A stretch of DNA of 64,000 nucleotides, taken from NCBI GenBank assembly GCA_021234155.1, contig JAJEKV010000054.1, positions 2,521,702-2,585,701 of the forward strand. Direction: 5' to 3'. Source of the DNA: Isoetes taiwanensis. Its lineage: Eukaryota; Streptophyta; Lycopodiopsida; Isoetales; Isoetaceae. Shown piece by piece: positions 21,000-33,269 of this stretch; positions within the stretch are counted from its first letter, which is position 1; every line of letters starts with the position of its first letter. The notes under the pieces are model-generated. The model was not told where the DNA came from and ran no database searches. It was given only the letters and a program-made list of their open reading frames with translations. The translations under genes and the position numbers were made by a program.

Positions 21000-22200
21000 A
21001 GTATGGAATGAGAAGCATAAATCAAACTTGACATTAAGCGAGAAGTCACTAATCCCTTTCGTTTCCTCTTCCTCCATGGTTTTGTGTTTGTTGATTGCTT
21101 ATAACCACATCACTTAGTTTAAATGCGGTTTGAACTATGGTCTTTACTTGATTACTCTTTATGCTAACTGGCTAGAGAGCTGCCAAATTTTGATTCCTCA
21201 TTTTCATCCTTTTCCTCATCATCTTGAGTGTCTATATTGTACATTCTCCTCCTCGATGTGCGGTTGTGGAAATATAGGTGCGATTATAGTCTCCTCCATA
21301 GTTTGTTCCACGTCAAAACCCTTTTGATGTCGACAAAATCTTTTCCCATAGCCTCTCTAGGTTTAGTCAGTGCGGAGGTACCACAACCTTAGATTCCTTG
21401 GCTTGATCTTCGTAAACAAAGCTTTGGCATTTTCGCCTAGCTTCAAAGCTTCTCGGCAATGTACCCTCAGGCATGAAGCTCCCAAAAGTGAATCCTAAAA
21501 GACAAAATGCTTCAACAAGATAACTTAAAAGGAACATAGAGATTTTTGTTCATCCTCCCTTTGTCGAGGAGCTCATACTTGATGTGAGCTCAAGGACCGA
21601 ATCTCTTCTTCTTTCTCTTCATCTTCTTCCTCTAAATTTAAATCCAACAACAACCCCTTTTCAGTAGTATCTTCTTCTTTTTGCTCAATATAAAATACAT
21701 TTCTCATCAAGGGTTCATAGCTGAGAGCATTGCCATGCAATTTTCTTGCCATCTGATTTCCCCTTAAGCCTTTCATACTCCTTGGCTTCCAACATGGCTA
21801 TCATAAGCACTAGCATATGTGAGATCTTATTTTCTATTCGAGCTCATTGTTTTCTATCATCAACTTGCTTGGTGTATTACTTTTAACACCAAACAATGAT
21901 CTTCCCATGTTTCTATCATCGCCTTGGTGTATTACTTTAACACACTCAGTGTCCCTTGCAGTAGATAGAGCATATAAGTGGGACATGTTAGAAGAGAAAA
22001 TGGTAACAATAGTATAATGCATCTTAGTTGGAGCACCATTGCATGTATTGTAGAAGGTGTTGTACTCTTCCCCGTGATCATTCGTCACCATTAGTGCCTC
22101 TTTATCAAGAACAAAAGAATAATATCAAGGTCCCTTATATATGGTATTTTCCGCATTATAACCCGGTTGACACTTGGTAATAAAAATCCATACGCTCTTG
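21000..22200 (-). other. Unrecognised coding-like region, unit A
   Basis: Reading the minus strand, broken frames show protein-like segments such as RNMGRSLFGVK, YEPLMRNVFYIEQKEED, LLLDLNLEEEDEEKEEE and further left QTQKPWRKRKRKD. The composition (acidic run, basic tail) is not random, and it is matched in unit B, where the frames are longer. I cannot assign a family. It could be gag-like sequence of an unrecognised retroelement or part of a host gene. Confidence 0.3.
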
Positions 22201-22335
22201 GCATCCAAAGCAAATTATCTTTTCGGATCGAATACCAATTATCTTTTTCGGATCGAATACCAACTTTGGCGGAATCCCACTAAGGTGTGCAAAGCCTCGG
22301 TACATCTTAGGCAATGACTCCTTGACTTGAGGTAA

Positions 22336-23374
22336 AGAATAGAATAGAATAGAATAGAATAGAATAGAATAGGTTTTTTAGCGTCCACGGAACCCATTGA
22401 CCTATGGTACCCAAACAAAAAGAAGCGACAAGCGTATTACCGGCGAGTTAAAAACCCCGCTAGAAAGGGTTTTCGAGGAAAAACCTTAGTAGTAATAAGT
22501 ATCTTTGGCATTGACTGTACAATTGTATAGACAGTTCAATACCGTCCGGATGACACAAGCGAAGTCGGTGCATCCATAACCTCTCGGAGGTATGACCCCA
22601 ACAAACCCACCGATGCCGTATTCAATAACTCATGCAACGGTTGGCGGGCACTAGTGTAACATACCGCCTCGGATATGGGCAAGCATTTGGGCGAATCTGG
22701 AGGGTATGACATTCATCCTCAATGGCTACGGGTGGCAACAGCGCAAAGCCTTTGCTCATGCTTCCAGGCCCAACGCCCTGTCTCAATGCTGGAGGCGATG
22801 TGCACCGTCGCGAATGGAAGCTATAAGTCCAAGGCTTCTTCATGGGCAACGGGTGCGTACAAGTCTTGGTGTGGGCCTCTCGTGAGCCTAGGATTGACTT
22901 GCTGGCGATAGTGTGCCAACAAGAATCGCGTCGGGAAAGACCAGATCCCGAGCTTGGCGAAGGAAAGTAGCATCTAGGTACGACTTAAAGGGCCTTTGTG
23001 ATCTTTCTTTGTCCTTACATGTGCATTATCTATTTGCACGGTACAGACCCGCGTGAGAACCAGCGAAGCATTTGTCCTTCCAAAGAAGCTTTCCGTTGGG
23101 GACCCATCGCCATGGCCAAAGCAAGGTTGGGCAAACGTGTATCACCCATGCACGACCACCTTCGGAAGTAAATGATATGGCGTTCCAATGCGAGGCGGAT
23201 TGAAGGGTAGAAAAAACCGCCTCTGGAGTAGGATATGGTATGGAACTATGGACTTTACCCCCCAGGGCTCGTGCAAGAAGGCTTTCTGCACACTGCCGAG
23301 GTCATTCCGGTGTTGAGGGATTTCCTTTGGACCCCACATACGCCCCATACAAAGGGCCCGGCTCGACCAAGGCC
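22336..23374 (-). mobile_element. Inverted 5'-truncated LINE inside a gypsy remnant, unit A
   Basis: On the minus strand the element ends with gtccacggaa-type sequence and a (TTCTA)n tail, seen on the plus strand as agaat units at 22336-22372. Its protein, best read in unit B, is the reverse transcriptase thumb and C-terminal finger. The 5' junction near 23374 falls just before the gypsy sequence WMDFLVEYDFEI. Frames here are heavily broken by indels relative to unit B. Confidence 0.75.
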
Positions 23375-24713
23375 AGGAGCATTGGATGGACTTTCTTGTG
23401 GAATATGATTTCGAGATAAAATGCAAGCCAAACAAGCTAAATGTAATTTGCCAACGCACTATCTCGACAACCTTTTGTAATCAAAGTTGCTTTGTAAATC
23501 GTTCTCAACCTTGTCTAGCGAAGTTCGGGAAGAAGATTGGAGAAGCATTAACCATAAATAAAGAATTTAAAGATGCATGGACTAGTCTTTTCTGATAAAG
23601 AAAAGGAAAACTTATAAGAAGTATAAAAAGAAAGGCAAAACTCTTATATTTTAATGATAAGCTTTGCGTGTCAAAAGTATCTAGAATAAGGAAATTAATC
23701 CTCCATGATCATTATAATAGCTCAATAGCCGGCCACATGGGTTTTATAAAAACTTACTTCAAAATAAAAAAGGAATTATTTTTGGCTCCACATGAAGAAG
23801 GACATCGCCAACTATATTTTACAATCAACAGTGTTCTTATACTAGTAGACGAAGGTAGAACAACTTCAAATCCCAGGTCTGTTAGAGCCTCTGAAAGTCC
23901 TCGACGCTAAGTGGAAGTTCCTCATCATGCACTTCATAAGGGGACTTCCAAGAACACCTAGAGGCCATGATGTCTTAATGGTCGTAGTGGATACGCTATC
24001 CAAGATGGCACATTTTATGCCATGTAGAACAACGGATAAGGCCTTAGATATTGCTCGTTGTTTATAAAAGAAATCTTTAGGCTACATGGTATGCCTAACC
24101 CCAAGTTTATCGGTAACTTTTGAAAGTATTTCTTTAGTACCATAGAGACCAAGCTTTGGATGAGCACATTCTATCATCCTCAGGCAGATGGGCAGATCGA
24201 ACACATCAATAGGATTTTGGAAGACATGTTACAAAATTACGTCTCAAATAAGCAATCTAGATGAAGCGATTGTATTCCTCTAGTGGAGTTTGCATACAAT
24301 AGTACCAAGCAAGAGTCATCCAGGATGTCCCCATTTATCATAAATTATACTATCAATGCCTCACACCAAACACTTGGCACAACCTTGTATCAAAAGTAAA
24401 AGTCTCTCAGAAACTTTGCACAAATATGCAAGAGTTAGTGGAAGAAGTTAGAGGCTATCTCTTAGTAGCTAGGAGCCGATAAAAGAGTCTTGCTGATAAG
24501 CATAAATCGGCAAGAGAATTTCAAGTATAAAATAATGTTTGGCTAAAAATTAAAGTAAAGCAAGCCAAACTAAGAATCAGTAGGTGCATAAGAAACTTGC
24601 TGCCGGGTGGATGGTGCCTTTGGGATCACCAAGAGGATAAGAAACCAATCTTATTGATTGGATTTGCCCAAAGCGCCTTAAGATACATAAGGTATTTCAT
24701 GTTAGCATTTTAA
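23375..24713 (+). pseudogene. Ty3/gypsy RNase H end and integrase remnant, unit A
   Basis: The segment starts with WMDFLVEYDFEIKCKPNKLN, the end of RNase H, and continues with SSIAGHMGFIKTYFKIKKEL of the zinc-binding module. It then gives LIMHFIRGLPRTPRGHDVLM, where the first catalytic Asp of MDF is His, and WMSTFYHPQADGQIEHINR, the STAYHPQTDGQTE motif. Near 24690 it reads RLKIHKVFHVSILK. Stops occur throughout. It is bounded on the left by the inserted LINE and on the right by the SINE tail fragment. Confidence 0.8.
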
Positions 24714-24816
24714 AGATAGATAGATAGATAGTAGTTTTAACGTCACGCCACTAGGTAGCATCCAACTGGACATGTGACCACACACCACACTACATTGCTC
24801 GGTTGGGCCCTGCCCC
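24714..24816 (-). mobile_element. 5'-truncated SINE fragment, unit A
   Basis: On the plus strand, agatagatagatagat is followed by gttttaacgtcacgccacta, tccaactggacatgtgacca and cggttgggccctgcccc. This is the reverse complement of the 3' half of the SINE at 39.34-39.69 kb, including its tetranucleotide tail. The A and B box head is missing. It directly abuts the end of the gypsy integrase remnant. Confidence 0.8.
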
Positions 24817-25464
24817 ATGCAAACCCAGATAAAATATTAGAATCCCCAACCTTGTTATAGATGACCAAAAATCATATTGCAATCATTCTGAAAGTGCTTC
24901 TGCATAACATTCACGAAGACAAGGAAATCATCCATTTGCATGTTTCCAGTTCTGCTACAATATAGAACGAGGATAAAGTCAAGAATTAGTACAAAGAAAA
25001 ATAAAAGTCAAATTTAAGTTCCAAACCTATAGGATTAGATGATGTGCATAGTTCTCTTCTTCATGCAATCTTCTAATTGGATATTAGAACACAAGAAGAT
25101 ATTAAACTTCATGCTTTGGCTAACTTGGCCCTGCCTCTTATAAACGTCCTAAGTATCGAAAGAGGTATATCCTAAGTATCTAAAGAGGTATATCATACAA
25201 AATGATCAGCAGTTGGTGCAGAGTTATACGCCTCTTAATTAAAGTGTAGGGTTAATTCTGATGATCATTGTAGGACATAGTAATATGAGGGTTTAAGAAA
25301 TATATGTCTTTACACCATTGAGAGCAATGCCTTCAGTAGTAATATGAGGATTTAAGTAATATATCTCTTTTGACAACATCTGGAGTCAATGTCTTCTGCT
25401 TCTATGCATTTGAAAGGTATGCGTCCATCCCAAGTCCATTTTTTGGATCATTTCAACACATAAC

Positions 25465-25960
25465 CAACACATAACCAACACATAACTACCATTGACATTA
25501 ATAAATATAACCATTGGAACCAACACATTTAAATTAAATCCCCCTTAAACCCCTTTGGTTTGGGTGCATATTCACCACGGGGGTGACTCACGAACATCGA
25601 GGAGACTGTCGGATTGGCATATTAAGCCCCATATTCCTTAATCTACAACGTCGTAAAAGTTCCTCATTTGTGGGGTATGCAAGTACAAGATTTGCTATCT
25701 TTGTATAACAAGATTACTTAAAATACTATAAGATTTCAACAGGAATACTATATGGTGTTGATTTAAATGCGTGCAAAATACAATTATGAGGGGCTCTCGC
25801 ACGCCCTCGTCCCCCGGGTGTGAATATGCACCCAAACCAAAGGGGTTTAAGTTTTTTTAAATGTGTGTGGTTCAATGGAGATATATTTATTAATATCAAT
25901 AATGAGTTGGGGCGTGTTGGTTATTATACTAAAAAATTTTTGGCCCTTGGGCCATAAAAA
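25465..25960. repeat. Foldback element, unit A
   Basis: Two inverted arms of about 150 bp (roughly 25465-25620 and 25793-25940) flank a spacer. The left arm has ccaacacatttaaattaaat and ttggtttgggtgcatattc; the right arm has gtgaatatgcacccaaacca and gggtttaag. A ggcccttgggcc palindrome lies beyond the right arm. The arms are less regular than in unit B because of small indels. No coding sequence is seen. Confidence 0.75.
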
Positions 25961-26139
25961 AAAAAAAAGGTTTTGACGTGAGAATATAATGGACATGTAG
26001 CAATATGTGTAGCAAAAGATTATCTACAATTGGGCACCTTGTTTATGGAAAACTATTCAAATCTCCGAATCAAATATACAATCTTAATTTATGAAAAAAA
26101 GTAGAGAACATAGTTAATATAATAGGTTTCGTGACCTTA

Positions 26140-27330
26140 CAAGGTGCTTTCACATGTGCATGCAATGTTTTCTTTGTTAAGCATGGCCAACCGGATTAGT
26201 ATGGTCTTTGATGAAAATCATTACAAAAATTTGGCGGGGAGTTGCACAATATGCATAAGCTTCAACGAGTGGCGACTCTGCCAAACTTCTTCAAACTTCT
26301 TCCATCGCCTCTTCATCCTCTCCTTCTTGCATAAGAAGCTTCTCTTCTTCAAGGATCTATGAATTTCTCTGTTGGTCAACCAAGATGTTCTATCTATGCA
26401 CCGTGTACCTTGAAGAAGACTTCGGCAACTTCATTCTGGGCCTACAACAAATTATGTAAGTGTTTAGCATGATATCTAGGCCATGGATTCCTGCCTTCTT
26501 GGCTACATAAATTTATAAGCGTCCTCTTCAAGGACCTCCTAATCTGTTTCATGATCATGAAAACATTTTAAGCTAACTCTATGTGCTCATGGAAAGCAAT
26601 CCGGCAAGAGGACACAAGCTGCTCTTGCTGCTGCCATGAACAGAAGACAACACTTCCACATGCTATTATCAGAGTGCGTGTCAAGACAACAAGTATCCTA
26701 AGGATGAATTACCTAAATCTAGTCTTTGTAATGGAGTGGCTGTTGTATTGATTTGCATGGATTGTGGGAGGGATTTTGAAACCTTTGTGTTGAGTTCGGT
26801 CTAAGTGGTGGAACCAAGGCTAAAAATGATTTAGATCAGCTTAAGCAAGAAGACATTGTCTTGAGACCAATCAATTCTGCGAGCGTTGAAGATTTTGTTC
26901 TTGTACGGAAGAAAGCGCTTCTAAAGGTGCTTGCCAAAGGTCTTAATGCTTATTTGAGAATACATTATCCTTGGGAAGAGGCGGTTTATCGCGTACTTTG
27001 GAGAGGCAAGCAAGCGGTTGGAGAGCTTTCTTTGATTTCACAAAGTATTCAGATTATTGACTCATAGAGCCTTGCTTCCATTATCCCTAAATCAATTATT
27101 GGAAAAATGGCCAAAAGCATAACCTCGAACTCTGTATTTCTTTGACAACATCCATCATTGAAAGAGTTAAGAGAATGCAGAAAACATGCTTCAACCATTC
27201 TTGTATATTTAGGAAGGTATGAATAATGTGAAGAGGGTAAAACAACGAGAGGCCTCAAGCGTCTACAGCAGATCAATCGGATCAATGCATGGCTGCGAAG
27301 TCTTTACTCACGTTTTTTAAAAGATAGGCC
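26140..27330 (+). other. Unrecognised coding-like region, unit A
   Basis: Broken plus-strand frames contain protein-like stretches: MANRISMVFDENHYKN, then VEDFVLVRKKALLKVLAKGL and NAYLRIHYPWEEAVYRVL. These recur in unit B. I do not recognise a family. The alternation of frames suggests an ancient gene fragment or frame-shifting sequence errors. Confidence 0.3.
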
Positions 27331-27419
27331 ATTCTTGGAGGATGAATGATTGCTCTGAGGAAGAAACCATGTACCTTCTTACCTTGGCCCGAATTGGAAG
27401 CTTCGTGCCACTTTGCATA

Positions 27420-27600
27420 AGAGCATTACTACAACCATGGAAAATCGCCACCAGCCGCCCAATCCCTCCATGGTTTCGCCATTTTGAAATTGCCCGAGGC
27501 GGCCGGGAAAAAAAAATCGCCATCCAATCCCTCCATGGTTACGCCATTGCGAAATTGCCCACAGAGCGGGGCGAAGAGCGGCGATTTGGGAGGGCACGAT
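27420..27600. repeat. Short tandem repeat with ccctccatggttncgccatt units, unit A
   Basis: The word aatccctccatggtt followed by cgccatt and gaaattgccc occurs at about 27461 and 27528, giving a period of about 67 bp. The same pair occurs in unit B at about 35270 and 35337. No function is suggested. Confidence 0.6.
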
Positions 27601-27859
27601 TTACCCTAATCATTTTAGGAGAACCCTAAAGTAAAAGCTCTCGAGCCTTGCATGCCATGTTAGAAATTTTTTATTTTTGAAGGGGATAAACCATTGTCTA
27701 AGTGCCATAAAAAATAATGAAAGCGTATGCGCACTCTAGATGTACGCATTAGTACATCAATTGAAATACACCACAAAATCATAGCAAAACCTTAGTGAAA
27801 AGCGTACAAAAATAAAAAGGAAACCCCCTGTTATTATGCTACATATTAGATGCGTATGC

Positions 27860-28173
27860 ATACTCTTTTTGCCAACTGAATATGACAGACAATAAAATAG
27901 TTAACGTGCTTATTGTCAATTGAATATGACATGCATACTCTTTTTTGCCAACTGAATATAATAGACAATAAGATAGTTAACATGCCTATTGCCAACCGAA
28001 TATGACTAACGATAAAATAGTTAATGTGCCTATGCACGAAACATAAGACTTAGAACCTATAATAAACCAAGTTAAATGTCCTGCTTTACAACGACTGATT
28101 AGCTAAGTTTTTATTTCTAAACCAAGTTAAATGTCCTGCTTTACAAGGACTGATTAGCTATGTTTTTATTTCT
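27860..28173. repeat. Two short tandem arrays at the end of duplication unit A
   Basis: First, about three 50-60 bp units with catactctttttgccaact, gaatatgac and aataaaatagttaacgtgc (27860-28030). Second, two 55-bp units beginning aaaccaagttaaatgtcctg (28063 and 28118). The second array ends exactly at the duplication junction. Both are copied at 35680-35850 and 35881-35990. Confidence 0.75.
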
Positions 28174-28864
28174 GGGTTTGTTGGGGTCATACCTCCAGGA
28201 GGTTATGGATGCACGGACTCGTTTGTGTCCTACGGGACGGTCTTGAACTGTCCTATGCAATTGTACAGTCTGCCAGCATGCTTATTACTGCTAAGGTTTT
28301 TCCCTCGAAAACCCTTCGGGGCGGGGGTTTTTTAATCCTGTCAGTAATACGCTTGCTGCTCTCTTTTTGTTTGGGTCCCATAGGCCAGTTGGTCTCCGTG
28401 GACGCTAAAAACCTATTCTATTCTATTCTATATTCCATAGATGTCTAAATAGCATAATGAAAGAAAACGAAGGTTTGGTCCAACATCTCTTTAAGACAAG
28501 GATGCCGAAAAACAACATTTTGTACATGTTTCAAGTGGTTTTTGCTCCTACCACGATGTATCAAAATTTGCTTTTGGCAATGTTTTGCAGAGGACCTCCT
28601 TCATATTTAGAGGAGACTGAATTATTTCTATAAAGCAGATAGTAGAGAAACAAAATATCGAAATCACGTCTAGCGTGATTTATATGAACAATAAAAAAAC
28701 AACAACGTGGTCTCTTAAAAAAAGGAATATTAAAACTTCAAATCGCACCTAACATGATTTGGTCAAGCGAAATATGCATTATAACTAAATTGCACCTGTC
28801 GCGATTTCATGTACAAGTATGGAATGAGAAGCATAAATCAAACTTGACATTAAGCGAGAAGTCA

Positions 28865-30120
28865 CTAATCCTTTCGTTTCCTCTTCCTCCATGGTTTTTG
28901 TGTTTGTTGATTGCTTATAACCACATCACTTAGTTTCTGTACAGTTTGAACTATGGTCTTTACTTCAGTACTCTTTATGCTAACCTGGCTAGAGCTGCCA
29001 AATTTTGATTCCTCATTTTCATCCTTTTCCTCATCATCTTGAGTGTCTATATTGTACATTCTCCTCTGATGTGCGGTTGTGGAAATATAGGTACGATTAT
29101 AGTCTCCTCCATAGTTTGTTCCACGTCAAAACCCTTTTTGATGTCGACAAAATCTTTTCCCATAGCCTCTCTAGGTTTAGTCAGGTCTGGAGGTACCACA
29201 ACCTTAGATTCCTTGGCTTGATCTTCGTAAACAAAGCTTTGGCATTTTCTGCCTAGCTTCAAAGCTTCTCGGCAATGTACCCTCCGACATGAAGCTCCCA
29301 AAAAGTGAATCCTAAAAGACAAAATGCTTCAACAAGATAACTTAAAAGGAACATAGAGATTTTTGTTCATCCTCCCTTTGTCAGGAGCTCATACTTGATG
29401 TGAGCTCCAAGGACCGAGTCTCTTCTTCTTTCTCTTCATCTTCTTCCTCTAAATTTAAATCCAACAACAACCCCTTTCCCGTATCTTCTTCTTTTTGCTC
29501 AATATAAAATACATTTCTCATCAAGGGTTCATAGCTGAGAGCATTGCCATGCAATTTTCTTGCCATCTGATTTCCCCTTAAGCCTTTCATACTCCTTGGC
29601 TTCCAACATGGCTATCATAAGCACTAGCATATGTGAGATCTTATTTTCTATTCTGAGCTCATTGTTTTCTATCATCACTGCTTGGTGTATTACTTTAACA
29701 CCAAACAATGATCTTCCCATGTTTCTATCATCGCTGCTTGGTGTATTACTTTAACACACTCAGTGTCCCTTGCAGTAGATAGAGCATATAAGTGGGACAT
29801 GTTAGAAGAGAAAATGGTAACAATAGTATAATGCATCTTAGTTGGAGCACCATTGCATGTATTGTAGAAGGTGTTGTACTCTTCCTGTGATCATTCGTCA
29901 CCATTAGTGCCTCTGCTATCAAGAACAAAAAGAATAATATCACGAGTCCCCTTATATATGGTATTTCACACGTATAACCAGTTGACACTTGGTAATAAAA
30001 ATCCACTTCTGCTCTTGGCATCCAAAGCAAATTATCTTTTCAGATCGAATACCAATTATCTTTTCAGATCGAATACCAACTTTGGCGGAATCCCACTAAG
30101 GTGTGCAAAGCCTCCAGTAC
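28865..30120 (-). other. Unrecognised coding-like region, unit B
   Basis: This is the counterpart of 21000-22200 with better preserved frames. In minus-strand order there are segments with DDRNMGRSLFGVK, AMLEAKEYERLKGKSDGKK, SYEPLMRNVFYIEQKEED, LDLNLEEEDEEKEEE, SFVYEDQAKESKVVVPPDL, DIKKGFDVEQTMEETIIVP and finally DEEKDENEES and QKPWRKRKRKD. Charged, lysine-rich ends and acidic blocks suggest a disordered or nucleic-acid-binding protein, but no domain is recognised. Confidence 0.3.
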
Positions 30121-30153
30121 ATCTTCGTGCAATGACTCCTTGACTTGAGGTAA

Positions 30154-31202
30154 AGAATAGAATAGAATAGAATAGAATAGAATAGAATAGGTTTTTTTAG
30201 CGTCCACGGAGACCGATTGACCTATGGTACCCAAACAAAAAGAGAGCAGCAAGCGTATTACTAACAGGATTAAAAAACCCCCGCCCGAAGGGTTTTCGAG
30301 GGAAAAACCTTAGTAGTAATAAGTATGCTGGCACGCTGTACAATTGTATAGGACAGTTCAATACCGTCCCGGATGACACAACTGAGTCCGTGCATCCATA
30401 ACCTCCTGGAGGTATGACCCCAACAAACCCACTGATGCCGTATTCAATAACTCATGCAACGGTTGGCCAGGCACTAGTAACCGAACATACCGCCTGGGGG
30501 ATATGGGCAAGCGCCGGGCAGATCGGGAGGGTATGACATTCATCCTCAATGGCTCTGGTGGCAACACCGGCAAAAGCCTTTGCTCTCGCTTCCCCCGGAG
30601 CCCAACGCCCCGTCTCAATCGGAGGCGATGTGCACCCGCAAGAATGGAAGCTATAAGTCGCTTCTTCATGGGCAACGCGGTGTACAACAAATGCACGTGT
30701 GGGCCTCTCGTGAGCCTAGGATTGACTTGCTGCTGATAGTGTGCCAGCAGAATACGCGCCGAGCATCAGATCCCGAGCTTGGCGAAGGAAAGTAGCATCT
30801 AGGTACAGCTTAAGGGCCTTGTGATCTTTCTTTGTCCTTACATGTACGTATCTATTTGCTGCATACCCAGTGCGGAGAACCACCGGAAGCTTACTTGTCC
30901 TTCCAAAGAGCTTTCCGTTGGGGACCCATCGCCATGGCCAAAGCAAGGTTGGGCAAACGTGTATCACCCATAACGACCACCTTCTGGAAGTAAATGATAT
31001 GGCGTTCCAATGCAGACCGTTGAAGGGGTAGAAAACCTGTCTCCTGGAGTAGGATATGGTATGGAACTATGGACTTTACCCCAAGGGCTCGTGCCAAGAA
31101 GGCTTTCTGCACCTGCTCGAGGTCATTCCAGGTGTTGAGGGATTTCACTGGACCCCACACTTCTGCCCCATACAAAAGGACCGGCTCGACCAAGGCCCGA
31201 GC
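30154..31202 (-). mobile_element. Inverted 5'-truncated LINE, unit B
   Basis: The minus strand reads ARALVEPVLLYGAEVWGPV, DLEQVQKAFLARALGVKSIV, PYHILLQETGFLPLQRSALE and RHIIYFQKVVVMGDTRLPNL. This is the region after the reverse transcriptase palm in LINEs that carry an (A)EVWGP-type motif. It ends with LHELLNTASVGLLGSYLQEV and the tail of agaat units (plus strand 30154-30189). The catalytic palm and any endonuclease are absent through 5' truncation, which is usual for LINE insertion. The LINE at 36.6-38.2 kb has the same C-terminal layout (LVQTVVLYKSPIWGPV). Confidence 0.8.
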
Positions 31203-32533
31203 ATTGGATGGACTTTCTTGTGGAATATGATTTCGAGATAAAATGCAAGCCAAACAAGCTAAATGTCGTTGCCAACGCACTATCTCGACAACCTTTTGTA
31301 ATCAAAGTTGCTTTGTAAATGCGTTCTCAACCTTGTCTAGCGAGTTCAGGAAGAAGATTGGAGAAGCATTAACCATAAATAAAGAATTTAAAGATGCATG
31401 GACTAGTCTTTTCTGATAAAGAAAAGGAAAACTTATAAGAAGTATAAAAAGAAAGGCAAAACTCTTATATTTTAATGATAAGCTTTGCGTGTCAAAAGTA
31501 TCTAGAATAAGGAAATTAATCCTCCATGATACGTATAATAGCTCAATAGCCGGCCACATGGGTTTTATAAAAACTTACTTCAAAATAAAAAAGGAATTAT
31601 TTTTGGCTCCACATGAAGAAGGACATCGCCAACTATATTTTACAATCAACAGTGTTCTTATACTAGTAGACGAAGGTAGAACAACTTCAAATCCCAGGTC
31701 TGTTAGAGCCTCTGAAAGTCCTCGACGCTAAGTGGAAGTTCCTCATCATGCACTTCATAAGGGGACTTCCAAGAACACCTAGAGGCCATGATGTCTTAAT
31801 GGTCGTAGTGGATACGCTATCCAAGATGGCACATTTTATGCCATGTAGAACAACAGATAAGGCCTTAGATATTGCCCTGTTGTTTATAAAAGAAATCTTT
31901 AGGCTACATGGTATGCCTAACCCCAAGTTTATCAGCGCTTTCTGAAAGTATTTCTTTAGTACCATAGAGACCAAGCTTTGGATGAGCACATTCTATCATC
32001 CTCAGGCAGATGGGCAGATCGAACACATCAATAGGATTTTGGAAGACATGTTACAAAATTACGTCTCAAATAAGCAATCTAGATGAAGCGATTGTATTCC
32101 TCTAGTGGAGTTTGCATACAATAGTACCAAGCAAGAGTCATCCAGGATGTCCCCATTTATCATAAATTATACTATCAATGCCTCACACCAAACACTTGGC
32201 ACAACCTTGTATCAAAAGTAAAAGTCTCTCAGAAACTTTGCACAAATATGCAAGAGTTAGTGGAAGAAGTTAGAGGCTATCTCTTAGTAGCTAGGAGCCG
32301 ATAAAAGAGTCTTGCTGATAAGCATAAATCGGCAAGAGAATTTCAAGTATAAAATAATGTTTGGCTAAAAATTAAAGTAAAGCAAGCCAAACTAAGAATC
32401 AGTAGGTGCATAAGAAACTTGCTGCCGGGTGGATGGTGCCTTTGGGATCACCAAGAGGATAAGAAACCAATCTTATTGATTGGATTTGCCCAACTGCCTT
32501 AAGATACATAAGGTATTTCATGTTAGCATTTTA
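31203..32533 (+). pseudogene. Ty3/gypsy RNase H end and integrase remnant, unit B
   Basis: This is the duplicate of 23375-24713 and nearly identical to it. One longer open stretch (31748-31945) carries the integrase core with LIMHFIRGLPRT, MVVVDTLSKMAHFMP and EIFRLHGMPNPKFIS. The His for Asp change and the downstream stops are shared by both copies, so they predate the duplication. Confidence 0.8.
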
Positions 32534-32534
32534 A

Positions 32535-32637
32535 AGATAGATAGATAGATAGTAGTTTTAACGTCACGCCACTAGGTAGCATCCAACTGGACATGTGACC
32601 ACACACCACACTACATTGCTCGGTTGGGCCCTGCCCC
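32535..32637 (-). mobile_element. 5'-truncated SINE fragment, unit B
   Basis: This is the duplicate of the fragment at 24714-24816 and appears identical to it, with the agat tail at the left and cggttgggccctgcccc at the right. Confidence 0.8.
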
Positions 32638-33269
32638 ATGCAAACCCAGATAAAATATTAGAATCCCCAACCTTGTTATAGATGACCAAAAATCATATTG
32701 CAATCATTCTGAAAGTGCTTCTGCATAACATTCACGAAGACAAGGAAATCATCCATTTGCATGTTTCCAGTTCTGCTACAATATAGAACGAGGATAAAGT
32801 CAAGAATTAGTACAAAGAAAAATAAAAGTCAAATTTAAGTTCCAAACCTATAGGATTAGATGATGTGCATAGTTCTCTTCTTCATGCAATCTTCTAATTG
32901 GATATTAGAACACAAGAAGATATTAAACTTCATGCTTTGGCTAACTTGGCCCTGCCTCTTATAAACGTCCTAAGTATCGAAAGAGGTATATCCTAAGTAT
33001 CTAAAGAGGTATATCATACAAAATGATCAGCAGTTGGTGCAGAGTTATACGCCTCTTAATTAAAGTGTAGGGTTAATTCTGATGATCATTGTAGGACATA
33101 GTAATATGAGGGTTTAAGAAATATATGTCTTTACACCATTGAGAGCAATGCCTTCAGTAGTAATATGAGGATTTAAGTAATATATCTCTTTTGACAACAT
33201 CTGGAGTCAATGTCTTCTGCTTCTATGCATTTGAAAGGTATGCGTCCATCCCAAGTCCATTTTTTGGAT

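Larger units (their letters stand above)
20371..28173 (+). repeat. Direct tandem duplication of 7.8 kb, unit A
   Basis: This 7803-bp unit is repeated immediately downstream. It begins gggtttgttggggtcata inside a LINE and ends tagctatgtttttatttct, where the same LINE sequence starts again at 28174. Long stretches (for example about 24070-25500 and 27640-28170) appear identical to unit B. Others (20380-20640, 22140-23500, 25600-25900, 26140-27620) differ by many small indels and substitutions. Contents in order: LINE end, unrecognised acidic coding-like region, inverted LINE, gypsy remnant, SINE fragment, foldback element, second coding-like region, short tandem repeats. Confidence 0.9.

Noticed and set aside
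27860-28173. CRISPR-like array of short repeats
   Set aside because: The units are contiguous tandem copies without distinct spacers, and the genome is clearly eukaryotic.
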